Shown here: positions 26,056 through 36,000 of the stretch, one piece after another
Numbering within the stretch: the first letter of the stretch is position 1
Layout: every line of letters begins with the position of its first letter
NCBI RefSeq assembly: GCF_029603165.1
Contig: NZ_JAQSVC010000002.1
Span: forward strand, 744,001 to 808,000
Origin: Galbibacter pacificus
GTDB taxonomy: Bacteria; Bacteroidota; Bacteroidia; Flavobacteriales; Flavobacteriaceae
DNA: 64,000 nt
Direction of reading: 5' to 3'
The notes under the pieces: generated by a model
Told to the model about the DNA's origin: nothing
What the model saw: the letters and a program-made list of their open reading frames with translations, nothing else
Databases searched by the model: none
Translations under genes and position numbers: made by a program

Positions 26056-27798
26056 TTAGTACCCTTCGTTTTGTTCTAAATATCCCGAAACATTGGAAGC
26101 ACCATCAATGGCATCCTGCGGGATTGGGAATAGTCTATGGTGTACATCTGCATCGGTTTTTTCTGTCCAGGAATCTTCATAATGACCAAAGCGGATTTGG
26201 TCGGTTCTTCTAAAACCTTCCCAATATAGTTCAAAACCACGTTCCCTATAAAGCGTCTCTAGGTCAACAGCCGGTAAAGCCGCTGGAATTGGCGCACGTG
26301 CCGTTCTGGAAGTGCGTACCACATTTACATCGGCCAAGGCTCCTGCATTGTCGCCATTTCTCAATTTGGCCTCTGCACGCATCAAATAAATTTCGGCATA
26401 CCTCATTAACACCAAATCCACGCTACTATAATTATTTCCGTTAGGCGAAGTATGGCTAAATTGATATTTAGAAGTACGGTAACCATTGGCATGGCGCCTT
26501 CCTTCGTTTGAAAAATCAACTTGCAGTACGTGGTTTACATAGCCCACATCTTTGTCGGGGCCATTTCCTTTTGTCTGTTTTACCGGATAGATACGATACC
26601 CCCCGTCGCAGGTATAAAAAGACCCGTTTTCGTCTTTTCTAGGCCCCCAAATAATGCCACGTATTATTCCCCTGTCAATTTCAAAATCTTCCGCAGCAGT
26701 ACAATAATAATGGTCTTCATCGTTCAACGGTGAAAGGCCGGTAAGGTCTTGAAGTGCTTCCGGGATGTCTTGATTCTTTTTATAGAACCTTGCATCGGCT
26801 TCTGCTGGGTCTACATTTCCGTAGGCATCTACCCAAGTTTGATAAAAATCGGATGTAATTGCCGGGCCATCGGTACCGTCTGCGCTAGGAAATTCGGGTC
26901 TTGGAAACCATGAGCCCGCAAGCGACCAATATGCCCAACGGCTATGTTCGTTGTTCATTACGCCCCGCTGGTCTGCCGCAAAGATCAGCTCGGGATTGTC
27001 ATGGTTATCGTCGTTGAACAAATCGAAATATTCTGGAGAGAATGAAAAATTGCCCGAATTTATTATTTCATTGGTATAGGCAATTACCTTGTCCATATCT
27101 TCATTGGTGAAGCTTGGAGTTCCATATGGATCGCGATATACGGCCGCATTAAGATACAATCTTGCCAAAAACCCCAAAACAGCCGCTTGGGTTATCCTTC
27201 CGGGTCCTTTTTGGGTATTTATTACATCTACCACCGAGATTAATTCGCTCTCAATATAATCAATGGCTTCCTGCCCGCGGAGTATCTGGGAAATTTCTTC
27301 TGAAGATTCTTTTTTAAACGCAATTCCCCAGCTATCCAATGTCAACATATTCAAGTATGCCCTTAAAGCTATCATTTCGTTAAGAGCTCCTTCGGCCTCT
27401 GTATTTCCCGCCTCGGCAAGTGGTTTTAATACTTCAATAGCCGAAAGGGTCCTGGAGATATTTTTGGTAAGCTCGTTCCAGGAACTTCCCACCAAATCGT
27501 TGCTTGGGGAAATATTATGTGTATGCGCTTCCAGAAATTTCCCACCATCGTACCAATCTGTACCGCCACGATAGGGCAAAATAGCCTCATCGGCAGGGAT
27601 TAACTGCAATCCGTAATAATTGGTATGCCTCCAGGTCCACGCAATCTGGCCATAAGCCGGGGCTATGGCTCCACTTACAGCCTCTGCCTGCCCGCTACCT
27701 TCCAAGGATTCGTCTATAACTTCTTCGTCTAAATCGGTACAACTTAAATTGGACAATAAGCTAATCCCGAAAAGTGCAATTATAATTTTATTCTTCAT
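26056..27798 (-). CDS. SusD/RagB-like lipoprotein of the phosphatase operon
   Basis: Surface substrate-binding partner of the SusC just upstream (19-bp gap). Lipobox with Cys20 (LSNLSC) followed by an acidic run (TDLDEE), a likely surface export signal. The 580-residue length, DLVLMRYAEIYLMRAEAKLRNGD and ERGFELYWEGFRRTDQIRFG blocks are typical RagB/SusD. The only enzyme in the operon is a phosphatase, so the ligand may be a phosphorylated or phosphodiester-linked compound rather than a plain glycan; this is inference. Confidence 0.95.
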   Translation of the reverse strand: MKNKIIIALFGISLLSNLSCTDLDEEVIDESLEGSGQAEAVSGAIAPAYGQIAWTWRHTNYYGLQLIPADEAILPYRGGTDWYDGGKFLEAHTHNISPSNDLVGSSWNELTKNISRTLSAIEVLKPLAEAGNTEAEGALNEMIALRAYLNMLTLDSWGIAFKKESSEEISQILRGQEAIDYIESELISVVDVINTQKGPGRITQAAVLGFLARLYLNAAVYRDPYGTPSFTNEDMDKVIAYTNEIINSGNFSFSPEYFDLFNDDNHDNPELIFAADQRGVMNNEHSRWAYWSLAGSWFPRPEFPSADGTDGPAITSDFYQTWVDAYGNVDPAEADARFYKKNQDIPEALQDLTGLSPLNDEDHYYCTAAEDFEIDRGIIRGIIWGPRKDENGSFYTCDGGYRIYPVKQTKGNGPDKDVGYVNHVLQVDFSNEGRRHANGYRTSKYQFSHTSPNGNNYSSVDLVLMRYAEIYLMRAEAKLRNGDNAGALADVNVVRTSRTARAPIPAALPAVDLETLYRERGFELYWEGFRRTDQIRFGHYEDSWTEKTDADVHHRLFPIPQDAIDGASNVSGYLEQNEGY

Positions 27799-27817
27799 TT
27801 TTGAAGTCTTTTTTTGA

Positions 27818-30754
27818 TTAAAATGATATGTTTAAACCGAACAATAGAGTTCTTGTTTTTGGGTAGTTGAAATAATCGATCCCGAAAGTCTGAATACCGT
27901 CAATAGTAAGGTTTGAATTAATTTCAGGGTCAAATCCGCTATACTTTGATATTACAAACAAATTCTGCCCTGTAACCGAAAACCTGATGTTATGGATTAA
28001 ATCTCCCATCCCTAATAACTCCGGCCTTAAATTGTAGCCCAATGTGGTGTTGTTTAACCGCAGGAAATCACCATCTTCCAGATAACGTGTAGAAACAGTG
28101 TTAGAATTGGTAATATCTTCGTTTTCGTATTGTGTTACAATATCGGTGGTATTAAAGTTGGAAGCCAATAGTCCTTTTGTAAAGAGGGACATTGCCGTAT
28201 GGTTGTATACCTTGTTTCCGGAAACCCCATTAAAGTTAATCCCCAAATCGAAATTCTTGTACTTTAGATTTACGTAAAAGGCATAAATAATATCCGGCAA
28301 GGCGCTTCCGGCCACCCTACGATCATCAGACAAAATACTTAGGCCGTCGTCTCCAATGCCCATAAATTCCTGCATGTAAAAAGACCCTATGGCCTCTCCG
28401 TTAAGGTTCCCGTTAATGGTGGCATCGGTTTGCCCGGCACCTTGTGCAGCTCCCGTTGTTAAAACTTCATATGGAGAATCTACCACTTCATTGTTGGTGT
28501 AAGAAATGTTCCCGCCTATATTAAAAGTAAAGTTATTGCTGAAGTTTCCATTGTAGTCCAAAGAAAATTCTACCCCGCTATTTTTAATTTCCATGTCCGG
28601 AATATTGGTCCAATATTTATCGGTTGGCTGAACCGGGTCTGCCGGGGTTACTTCAAGCAATATATTTTCTGATACTTTATTGAAGTAATCTATGGTTCCC
28701 GTTAACCTGTTATTAAAAAAGCCAAAGTCCAGACCGATATCGGCTTGTGTTGAAACTTCCCATTGAATATCGGGGTTTGCCAAGCGTGTGAAAATTGTAC
28801 CATACGGATAATCCTCAATAGAACTTTCGTCGCCGTTTATCGGATAAGAATCGTTATCATCTTTACTATCGGTATAACTTAATTTGGTGATTTTTGATGG
28901 AATTTCCTGATTTCCGGTCTTACCCCAACTGGCCCTTAATTTTAGGTTGGTTACCACGCTTGAGGCGCTTAAAAAATCTTCGTTCATGATGTTCCACCCC
29001 AATGCAACCGATGGAAAATAACCATATTTGTTGTTCTCCCCAAATTTTGAAGAACCATCTCCCCGCATGGTTGCGGTTATTAAATACTTGTCGTTATAAA
29101 TATAATTAAGCCTCCCAAAAAAAGACTGAAGCTCGTTTTTAACAGCATACGTGTCCATATAAGTCGGGGTGCTCTCTCCACTAATCTGGTCTTGGTATTT
29201 TGGGTCGACTCCATTATCAGAGAATCCTTCCATTCTAAAACTCTTTTGCTCCTCGTATGTCTCTTGGTATGTTTGTCCCACTAAAAAAGTGAAGTTGTGC
29301 TTATCCTTAAAGAAATTATAGGTCAATGTATTTTCCACCAGCGTATTCTTATTGGTGGTGTAAATAGAATTTAAAGACCCGTTTGTATAATCTTCCAACA
29401 AAGAATATGGTTTGTATTGAATATCCCTATTGGTTGAAGAATAATCTACGCCAAGGCTCAACTTATAGGTAAGCCCCTTTACTATTTTTATTGAAGGGGC
29501 AATATTTGCCAAAATACGGTTGTTAACCGCCTCATCGCTATATATTTCTTCTCTGGTAAAAGGATTTAGCATATTTTCCAACAAAGTAGGCTTACCATTG
29601 GTATAAACTGGCGTTGTAGGATTAAGTTGAAGCATGTTCCCAACAATTGATTGAGCATCTGCCCTTGCGTTTTCGATCCTGTTGGCCGTTAAATTGTACT
29701 CTACCCGCAAATGGTCGTTGAATGCCTTTTGCATAAGGTTTAAGCGACCGGAATACAATTTTAGGTCGTTGGACTTTAATATACCCTCTTGATCGTTTAC
29801 ACCCAACGATGCACGGTACGAAAAATTATCGGAAGCATTGCTCAACGAGAAATTTACATTTTGAGAAAAGGCTGTCCTGGTCAATTCGTCCTGCCAATCT
29901 GTGTTGGCCCCGCCATCATCTAAAGTTCCCCCAACAGCTACCACTTGCTGCCTAAATTCATCGGCACTAAAAACATCCACTTTATTGGCCAAGGTAGAGA
30001 AACCGGAAGTCACGCTCAGGTCCATCTGGGCCTTATCGGTTTTTCCATTTTTGGTTGTTATCACAATTACCCCATTTGCACCCCTCGACCCGTAAATGGC
30101 CGTTGCCGATGCATCTTTTAAGACATCTATTTTTTCAATGTCCTGCGAGTTGATAAAGTTTAAAGGGTTGGTGGCAACCCCTGTGGACGAGTTGTCCAGT
30201 GCAAAGCCATCGATAACGTACAAAGGTGTTGTTCCCGAACGCAAACTACCTACCCCGCGGATAATTACATCTTGTGTGGCACCGGGTTCGCCACTAACAA
30301 CCGACACATTTACACCGGCAACCTTTCCTTGGAAAAGCTGACCGGGGTTTGTTGCCAATCCCTTATTGAAGTTTTCGTTATTAACCGAACCGATAGCCCC
30401 TGTAACATCGGCCCGCTTTTGGGTACCATAACCAACTACAACAACATCTTCCAATTGCATTTGGTCGGTCTGCATCGCTATTGTAAGCGGTTGGCTGCCC
30501 GTAACTGTTATGGTTTGGGACTGCATTCCAAGATAACTAAACTTAAGGACATCGCCCCTTTCAGCTTCTATGCTAAATTTTCCGTCAAAATCGGTAACGA
30601 CCCCTATATTTTTCTTCTCAACGGTTACATTAACACCTGGAATGGGGGAATCGTTTTCGTCTAAAACTAGACCTGTAATGGTAGCCTGCGACCAACTTAC
30701 GGAGGTCCAGCCTATCAATACTAAAATTACTACTAAATTTAGGTTTTTAATCAT
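27818..30754 (-). CDS. SusC-like TonB-dependent transporter of the phosphatase operon
   Basis: Complete 978-residue SusC. Signal peptide about 1-22 (ending SWSQ), carboxypeptidase-D-like domain about 25-105 (ITGLVLDENDSPIPGVNV), TonB-box-like DVVVVGYG near 110, plug (LFQGKVAGV, LYVIDGFAL, GSRGANGVIVITTK), then a barrel ending in ISF. It is the first gene of SusC-SusD-phosphatase. No perfect -7 box was found upstream, but a tandem 9-bp repeat at 30856-30873 may be an activator site. Substrate unknown. Confidence 0.96.
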   Translation of the reverse strand: MIKNLNLVVILVLIGWTSVSWSQATITGLVLDENDSPIPGVNVTVEKKNIGVVTDFDGKFSIEAERGDVLKFSYLGMQSQTITVTGSQPLTIAMQTDQMQLEDVVVVGYGTQKRADVTGAIGSVNNENFNKGLATNPGQLFQGKVAGVNVSVVSGEPGATQDVIIRGVGSLRSGTTPLYVIDGFALDNSSTGVATNPLNFINSQDIEKIDVLKDASATAIYGSRGANGVIVITTKNGKTDKAQMDLSVTSGFSTLANKVDVFSADEFRQQVVAVGGTLDDGGANTDWQDELTRTAFSQNVNFSLSNASDNFSYRASLGVNDQEGILKSNDLKLYSGRLNLMQKAFNDHLRVEYNLTANRIENARADAQSIVGNMLQLNPTTPVYTNGKPTLLENMLNPFTREEIYSDEAVNNRILANIAPSIKIVKGLTYKLSLGVDYSSTNRDIQYKPYSLLEDYTNGSLNSIYTTNKNTLVENTLTYNFFKDKHNFTFLVGQTYQETYEEQKSFRMEGFSDNGVDPKYQDQISGESTPTYMDTYAVKNELQSFFGRLNYIYNDKYLITATMRGDGSSKFGENNKYGYFPSVALGWNIMNEDFLSASSVVTNLKLRASWGKTGNQEIPSKITKLSYTDSKDDNDSYPINGDESSIEDYPYGTIFTRLANPDIQWEVSTQADIGLDFGFFNNRLTGTIDYFNKVSENILLEVTPADPVQPTDKYWTNIPDMEIKNSGVEFSLDYNGNFSNNFTFNIGGNISYTNNEVVDSPYEVLTTGAAQGAGQTDATINGNLNGEAIGSFYMQEFMGIGDDGLSILSDDRRVAGSALPDIIYAFYVNLKYKNFDLGINFNGVSGNKVYNHTAMSLFTKGLLASNFNTTDIVTQYENEDITNSNTVSTRYLEDGDFLRLNNTTLGYNLRPELLGMGDLIHNIRFSVTGQNLFVISKYSGFDPEINSNLTIDGIQTFGIDYFNYPKTRTLLFGLNISF

Positions 30755-30855
30755 GCTATTTTAATTAGTTGAATATTAATCAGCGAAGTAATAACATGAA
30801 TTACTAAGGCGGGTTATGCTTAAGTAATGAAAACACTAATGTTTGTAAAGGTGAA

Positions 30856-30873
30856 CGTTAACAACTTTAACAA
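30856..30873 (-). promoter_or_regulatory. Tandem 9-bp direct repeat upstream of SusC, possible activator site
   Basis: On the plus strand CGTTAACAA is followed directly by CTTTAACAA; on the coding strand this reads TTGTTAAAG-TTGTTAACG. It lies 102-119 bp upstream of the SusC ATG. Direct repeats fit response regulators such as PhoB, but it does not match the E. coli Pho box, so the regulator is unknown. Confidence 0.35.
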
Positions 30874-30985
30874 AAAGTTATGTACGTAAAAAGAATAAGA
30901 AATCCCTTGGCATAAAATAAACCTATAACCTATTACTTATCAGGTATTTGATGTTTATTTATTCCGAAGGAAAAAACTTAAGTTA

Positions 30986-31858
30986 TCAATGTTTCTTTTT
31001 GAATATTTTTTTAATAAGAATCACCACGAAAACTGTTACAGAACCAACGATTAAACCAGTAAGGAAGTCTTTAATTATTGAAGGCATGTTTGGAAGGATA
31101 TGATGAAGGTACTCGATATTATGATTAAAGATCCCTCCCGAGACCAATAAGAGCGCAAGTGTTCCCACCACCGACAGTCCTTTTATAACCCATGGCAAAG
31201 AATTTACGAGGAATTTTCCTATTTTATCGGATATGGTATTGTCCTCATCGTTTAACTTAATGAGCTTATACCCATAATCATCCATTCTAACAATAAGCGC
31301 TACAATTCCATAAACCCCGATTGTGGCCAAGATGGCAACTATGCTAACCACAAGAATCCTTGTTTCCAAAGGTTCTTCAATAACGGCCCCCAATGCAATT
31401 ATTACAATTTCTATGGAAAGTATAAAATCGGTTAGTATTGCCTGTTTTATCCTGCTTTTTTCAAATTCTTCAAGTTCTTCCTCGGGAATGGTCACTGGCG
31501 TTTCTTCATCAACGGTTGGTGCATGCGGGAAAATAAATTCGTATATTTTTTCGGCTCCTTCGTATGCCAGGTATATTCCGCCCAAAATCAAAATAACAAT
31601 AATGGCAACTGGTAGGTATGCACTAAGCAAAAAGGCAATGGGTAAAATAATGAGCTTGTTAAGGAAAGACCCCTTTGTAATGGCCCATAATACAGGTATT
31701 TCCCTATTGGCTACAAAACCCGTAGCCTTTTCTGCATTTACTGCCAGATCGTCGCCCAATATCCCGGCGGTCTTTTTGGTTGCTATTTTGCTCATGGAAG
31801 CAACATCGTCCATTAATGCAGAAATATCGTCTAATACCGCAAAAAAACCTGATGCCAT
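30986..31858 (-). CDS. DUF808 family integral membrane protein
   Basis: A 290-residue inner-membrane protein of the DUF808 (YedI-like) family, recognised by the N-terminus MASGFFAVLDDISALMDDVA and the segment TKKTAGILGDDLAVNAEKA. At least six hydrophobic segments follow (around 70-95, 140-160, 168-190, 215-240, 262-282). The C-terminus is Lys-rich (KKIFKKKH). The biochemical role of DUF808 is not known to me. It stands alone, with no close same-strand neighbour. Confidence 0.85.
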   Translation of the reverse strand: MASGFFAVLDDISALMDDVASMSKIATKKTAGILGDDLAVNAEKATGFVANREIPVLWAITKGSFLNKLIILPIAFLLSAYLPVAIIVILILGGIYLAYEGAEKIYEFIFPHAPTVDEETPVTIPEEELEEFEKSRIKQAILTDFILSIEIVIIALGAVIEEPLETRILVVSIVAILATIGVYGIVALIVRMDDYGYKLIKLNDEDNTISDKIGKFLVNSLPWVIKGLSVVGTLALLLVSGGIFNHNIEYLHHILPNMPSIIKDFLTGLIVGSVTVFVVILIKKIFKKKH

Positions 31859-31997
31859 AGAAATATAATTTTTATTGATTGATTAGCTCTTTTTACTCAC
31901 TACGCGAGATTTATAATGCCTCGAATGTTTGCACCGAGGTTGTATACTTCAAACAAAATAAAAGAATATTATCCAAATAGTATACAGAACATGTTAT

Positions 31998-32993
31998 TTA
32001 ATCGAAAAATTTTTCCGAGTGCCATGTTTCGGTAGAATCTGCTGCGTTGGCAACTATTAAATATCCTTCTATTTCGGGATCGTTTTCAATAAACTTCTTG
32101 GATTTTTCCTCGCCCATGGCCATACAGGCTGTAGCATACGTATCGGCAATAGCCGATGATTTAGCTTTAATGCTAACGCTAAGCAGGTGATGCTCTACCG
32201 GAAATCCGGTTTTGGGGTTTACTATATGCGCATGTTTTTTGCCAAGGCTATCGTAATAAAATTTGCGGTAACTCCCAGAGGTGCTAAGTCCGGTATTTTT
32301 TAAGCGAACGGTACTTATAACACTTCTTTCTTTAACCAACGGGTCAAAATTAGGGGCTTCAATACCAATTAGCCAAGTTTTGCCCTTTTGGTTTAAGCCA
32401 CGGCACTGCATTTCGCCACCAATTTCCAACATATAGTTTTTTACCCCGCTTTTGTCCAGAATTGAAGCCAAGGCATCTAGCGTATACCCCTCGCCCATGG
32501 CACTTAAATCTATTGCCGCATTTGGTTTTAAAAAAGTTATTTTAGTTGTCTCCACCGTCAAGATACTGTCAAAAGCTGTTAAACCCAGTAATTTGTTTAC
32601 CTTAAGGGTATCTATCTCTGAACGGTTTTCGAATTTTGACTTCCATGTACTTATTAACGGATAAATGGCAGGATTAAAATAACCATTTGTCTCGGTATAA
32701 TAATGCTTTGCTTTATGCAGCATATCCAAAAAGGTTGCCGAAGGATTGTTGTAAATCCCTGTTTTATTAAGAATAGATATTTGAGACTCGGCAACATACG
32801 TATTGGCCGCAATATTAACTTGCTGAAAAACGGAATCTATCTGTTTTGTATAATCTTTTTCTGAATCTATTTGAAAGTGATAATACGTACCAAACACATC
32901 TCCTTTTAAATCTTGATAGGTGGTACTTTTTTCTTGCTGGCAGGCTATTATAAACAGTGCTGAAAATATGCCCATTGCAACCTTGTAATACAT
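31998..32993 (-). CDS. apbE: FAD:protein FMN transferase (ApbE-like lipoprotein)
   Basis: Transfers FMN from FAD to Thr/Ser of periplasmic flavoproteins such as Nqr/Rnf subunits. The ATG at 32993 is preferred over 33020 because it puts a lipoprotein signal (ending FIIACQQ) at the N-terminus. Family blocks: DVFGTYYHFQID near the start, AIDLSAMGEGYTLDAL, NYMLEIGGEMQCRG and the C-terminal HAHIVNPKTGFPVEH with the expected Asp/Thr metal-binding region. At about 331 residues it is full length. No flavoprotein target is encoded nearby. Confidence 0.9.
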   Translation of the reverse strand: MYYKVAMGIFSALFIIACQQEKSTTYQDLKGDVFGTYYHFQIDSEKDYTKQIDSVFQQVNIAANTYVAESQISILNKTGIYNNPSATFLDMLHKAKHYYTETNGYFNPAIYPLISTWKSKFENRSEIDTLKVNKLLGLTAFDSILTVETTKITFLKPNAAIDLSAMGEGYTLDALASILDKSGVKNYMLEIGGEMQCRGLNQKGKTWLIGIEAPNFDPLVKERSVISTVRLKNTGLSTSGSYRKFYYDSLGKKHAHIVNPKTGFPVEHHLLSVSIKAKSSAIADTYATACMAMGEEKSKKFIENDPEIEGYLIVANAADSTETWHSEKFFD

Positions 32994-33056
32994 TTTATCT
33001 ATAATTTTAATGGAATGCAAAAGTAACCAATTTAGTTAATGATGTTTTTTAATTTT

Positions 33057-33094
33057 TTAACCCTGCCCGATTGCCGTTCGGGCAGCGTGGTTAA
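33057..33094. other. GC-rich hairpin overlapping the stop of the 33091-36795 gene
   Basis: An outer TTAACC/GGTTAA stem (33057-33062, 33089-33094) stacks on an 8-bp CTGCCCGA/TCGGGCAG stem (33063-33070, 33078-33085) with a 3-base bulge. The stop codon of the minus-strand fusion gene lies in the outer stem. A-runs rather than T-runs follow on both strands, so it is an imperfect terminator at best. Confidence 0.55.
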
Positions 33095-36000
33095 AAATTC
33101 ACTCCTAACTTTAAGGCAAATCGGTTTCCTTCCTTAGAATTAAACAGAGACATATCCATATTAATTAGCTTGCTTGCCACTATAAAAACACCTCCGCCAA
33201 AAGAGTTGTGCCAAAGTCCGGAGTCATCGTTTTCCAGCCACACCCTTCCACAATCGGCACCTCCGTACAGCCCCAATTGAATTGGGAGTATCCTTGTTTT
33301 AAAAGAATTAAAGGTATAACGGACATCGCCATTGAAAACCAAACTGTTTTTTCCGGTAAACCTATTAATTCTATAGCCCCTTAAACCACTGTTCCCGCCA
33401 AGAAAGGGCGCCTGATAAAACTCAAAATCATCGCCAAAGTTTAATTGGCTTTGCACATTTGTTTTTAAAACCAGTTTGTGGTCTTTGCTTAAACGGTTAT
33501 AAAATGTAAGTTGAGGTTTTAGGTAGACAAACCCATGCCCGGAATCGGATAAATTGAAAGTATATCCCGTAATTGCATTAAAGAACATCCCCCTGCTCGG
33601 GTTAATACCAAGGTCGTAACTTTTGTATGTATAGCCCAATTCCAATGTAGTAAAGTACTTCCAGTTGAAAAAATCATCATCTAAGTTGTATTCCCCTATA
33701 AAGCGGTCCGGAGTATCATCAACTTGGGCCCCTTCAAAAATAAAGGTTCCTCTAAATGTGCTTCCATACGGCGATCTTTTGGTAAGCCCCAAATATCCTT
33801 TAAGGTTACTTAAATTTGTTCGGTAGTAATCCATCCCGAGATCGTCTTCCAGATTTTCGGTTTCATTGCCATATCCATAGAAATTCCTTGCATATGTAGG
33901 GCTGTTATATTTAGCGCCAAAAGAGAGGTTTAATTTTTTTAATAAACCTGCCACTTCTCCATCATAAGTAAATTCAACACCTTGTGTTGCAAAATGATAA
34001 CGTGCCCCAAAGCTGTGCTTTGTAGAAAAAGGGTTCCTTTCAAAACCATAATTGGTTATTGTATAGTTTAAGCCCGCTATAACTCCGGCATCTGGATTAA
34101 AACCTAGCCCGGGAACCAATGTATATGTTGAATATTTGTTTTTATTGTACGTAAAAATATTGTTCTCGTATATATCAGTAAAGCGTTTCACACCTCCATT
34201 GTTAACCGCGACGGTATTGTTTTTTGATTTATAATCGTAAAAACGCACTTTTTTGCCGTTATTGATTTTAAATGTGTCGTTATTTTGGCCTCCAACCAAA
34301 CGTACCATTATGGGATTTTTAGCCTTGCCGCTCACTTCAAATATATCTTTATCGTCCAAGCCATAAATCCATATTTCCTTGGTAATATTGCTGTTAAAAA
34401 TCCTGTCTACTATTACATCGGCTTTTTTTCCGTCTTTTATCCTAGAAATAACTACGTGTGTTTCTTTATTTTTGGCACGTATTACTTCAATATAATCATC
34501 TTTATCGGTACCAAACAATACGGCTACTTTATTTAATGTTTTGTAATAATTGTTTGCAATATTCCCCAAAAGCACTTTTCGTTCTTTTAAGGTCGTTTTT
34601 ATTTTTTCTAAAGATTGGTCCTGTACTTCCCGGGGCACTTGTTTAAATGCTTTTTCAATTACATCATCTGTAAGGTTTTCTTGTATATAGGCCGCTTCTT
34701 CCTGCCAAACGGGCAAAGTGCTGTTTTGAATAAGAACACGGTCCATTGGCATTGGTTCGGTATTAAACCATTCTATATTTTTAAGCTCAGGTTCGTAACG
34801 CTGCATCATTTTGGCCGGTGCTACCAATGTTCTTACTGAACTCAAGAAAGCACCATCAAAATCGGAAAAAGCCTGATCTCTGTCCCTCGGTATGGGGCGG
34901 TATATTTTTTTATTTCCTTCATTAAACTCTGCCCACCGCCATTGATCGGTATGCCTGTCCCAGTCGCCAATGAGCATGTCGAACAAACGCGCCCTGATGT
35001 ATGCCCTTTCATCTAAGGTATATTTCTCGTCTTCCCGTAAATTATCAAAAAGGTCGTCTGTACTTTCAATATCATCGGGTCGGCCAAAACTTTCCAGATC
35101 TTGGTGCTCTTTTCCGGGCCGTTCTTCTATTAAATACAGTTCGTCCCCATATTCATCGTTATACTTTCCAAGCCTTTGTTGTTTGGGTATGTAATACAAT
35201 TTAGGATTTGTATGATAAACCCCAACGGCATTAGACAATATCGGGATTGGATAGGCAGCATATGGATGTGCCGATGTATAGAAATCCAGCAAAAGATCTT
35301 CTGGCAGGGTTTGGGTAAGATCTTCCGTAGTTAAAATCTTGTCTTTCAGCACAACACTTTGCAAAAACTGAACGGCACTTTTTTTAACCGCCCTCATGTT
35401 GTATTCCTTGCCTCGCTTATCTACAAGCCTTAATGTTTTTGTTTGATGCCCGCCGCCCATGCGTATTGGCGTGAGACCACCGTATAGCGTATCCAGAACA
35501 GCTACTTTTGCCTTAATGGACGTTCCATATATCTCGCGGTAATGGTCGCCCCAAAAGCCTTTGTAGGTATTTGAAACTTCTGTTTTCTCTTTGGGGTAAA
35601 CCGAAGTGGTAATGTAGCTCGGGTAATTTTTAGGGAAATTATAGTTTTTAATGGCCGGAGTAGGCGGATAAACTTCCGTTTGAAAAGCAAGCATTTCCTT
35701 ACTGTCTACAGCCGTAAAAAACCTCACCCATGAAGATCCGTCTTTATAAACGTCAATAATGGCATATCCCTGTTTCCCCGAACCAAAAATTGCATTTCCG
35801 GTTAATTTTGTTGCTGATTCTTTTGAGCCGGAACCTGCAATTACCTGTTTTATTTTATTGTTGACGATATATTGTAGGGAATGGTCGTGGCCCGATGCAA
35901 ATATTACATTTGCCGGCGCTTCTATGGCAATGGATTCTATTCTTTTTTTAAATTCCTGATATCGTTGGTTTTGAGTATCTTGAATAGAAACTCCGCCAGA

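Noticed and set aside
30272-30664. A 130-residue plus-strand frame inside the SusC gene
   Set aside because: It is antisense to the conserved SusC plug-domain coding sequence, so a shadow frame.
30856-30873. Classical E. coli Pho box
   Set aside because: The sequence and the 9-bp period do not match CTGTCAT-type 11-bp repeats; kept only as an unnamed direct repeat.
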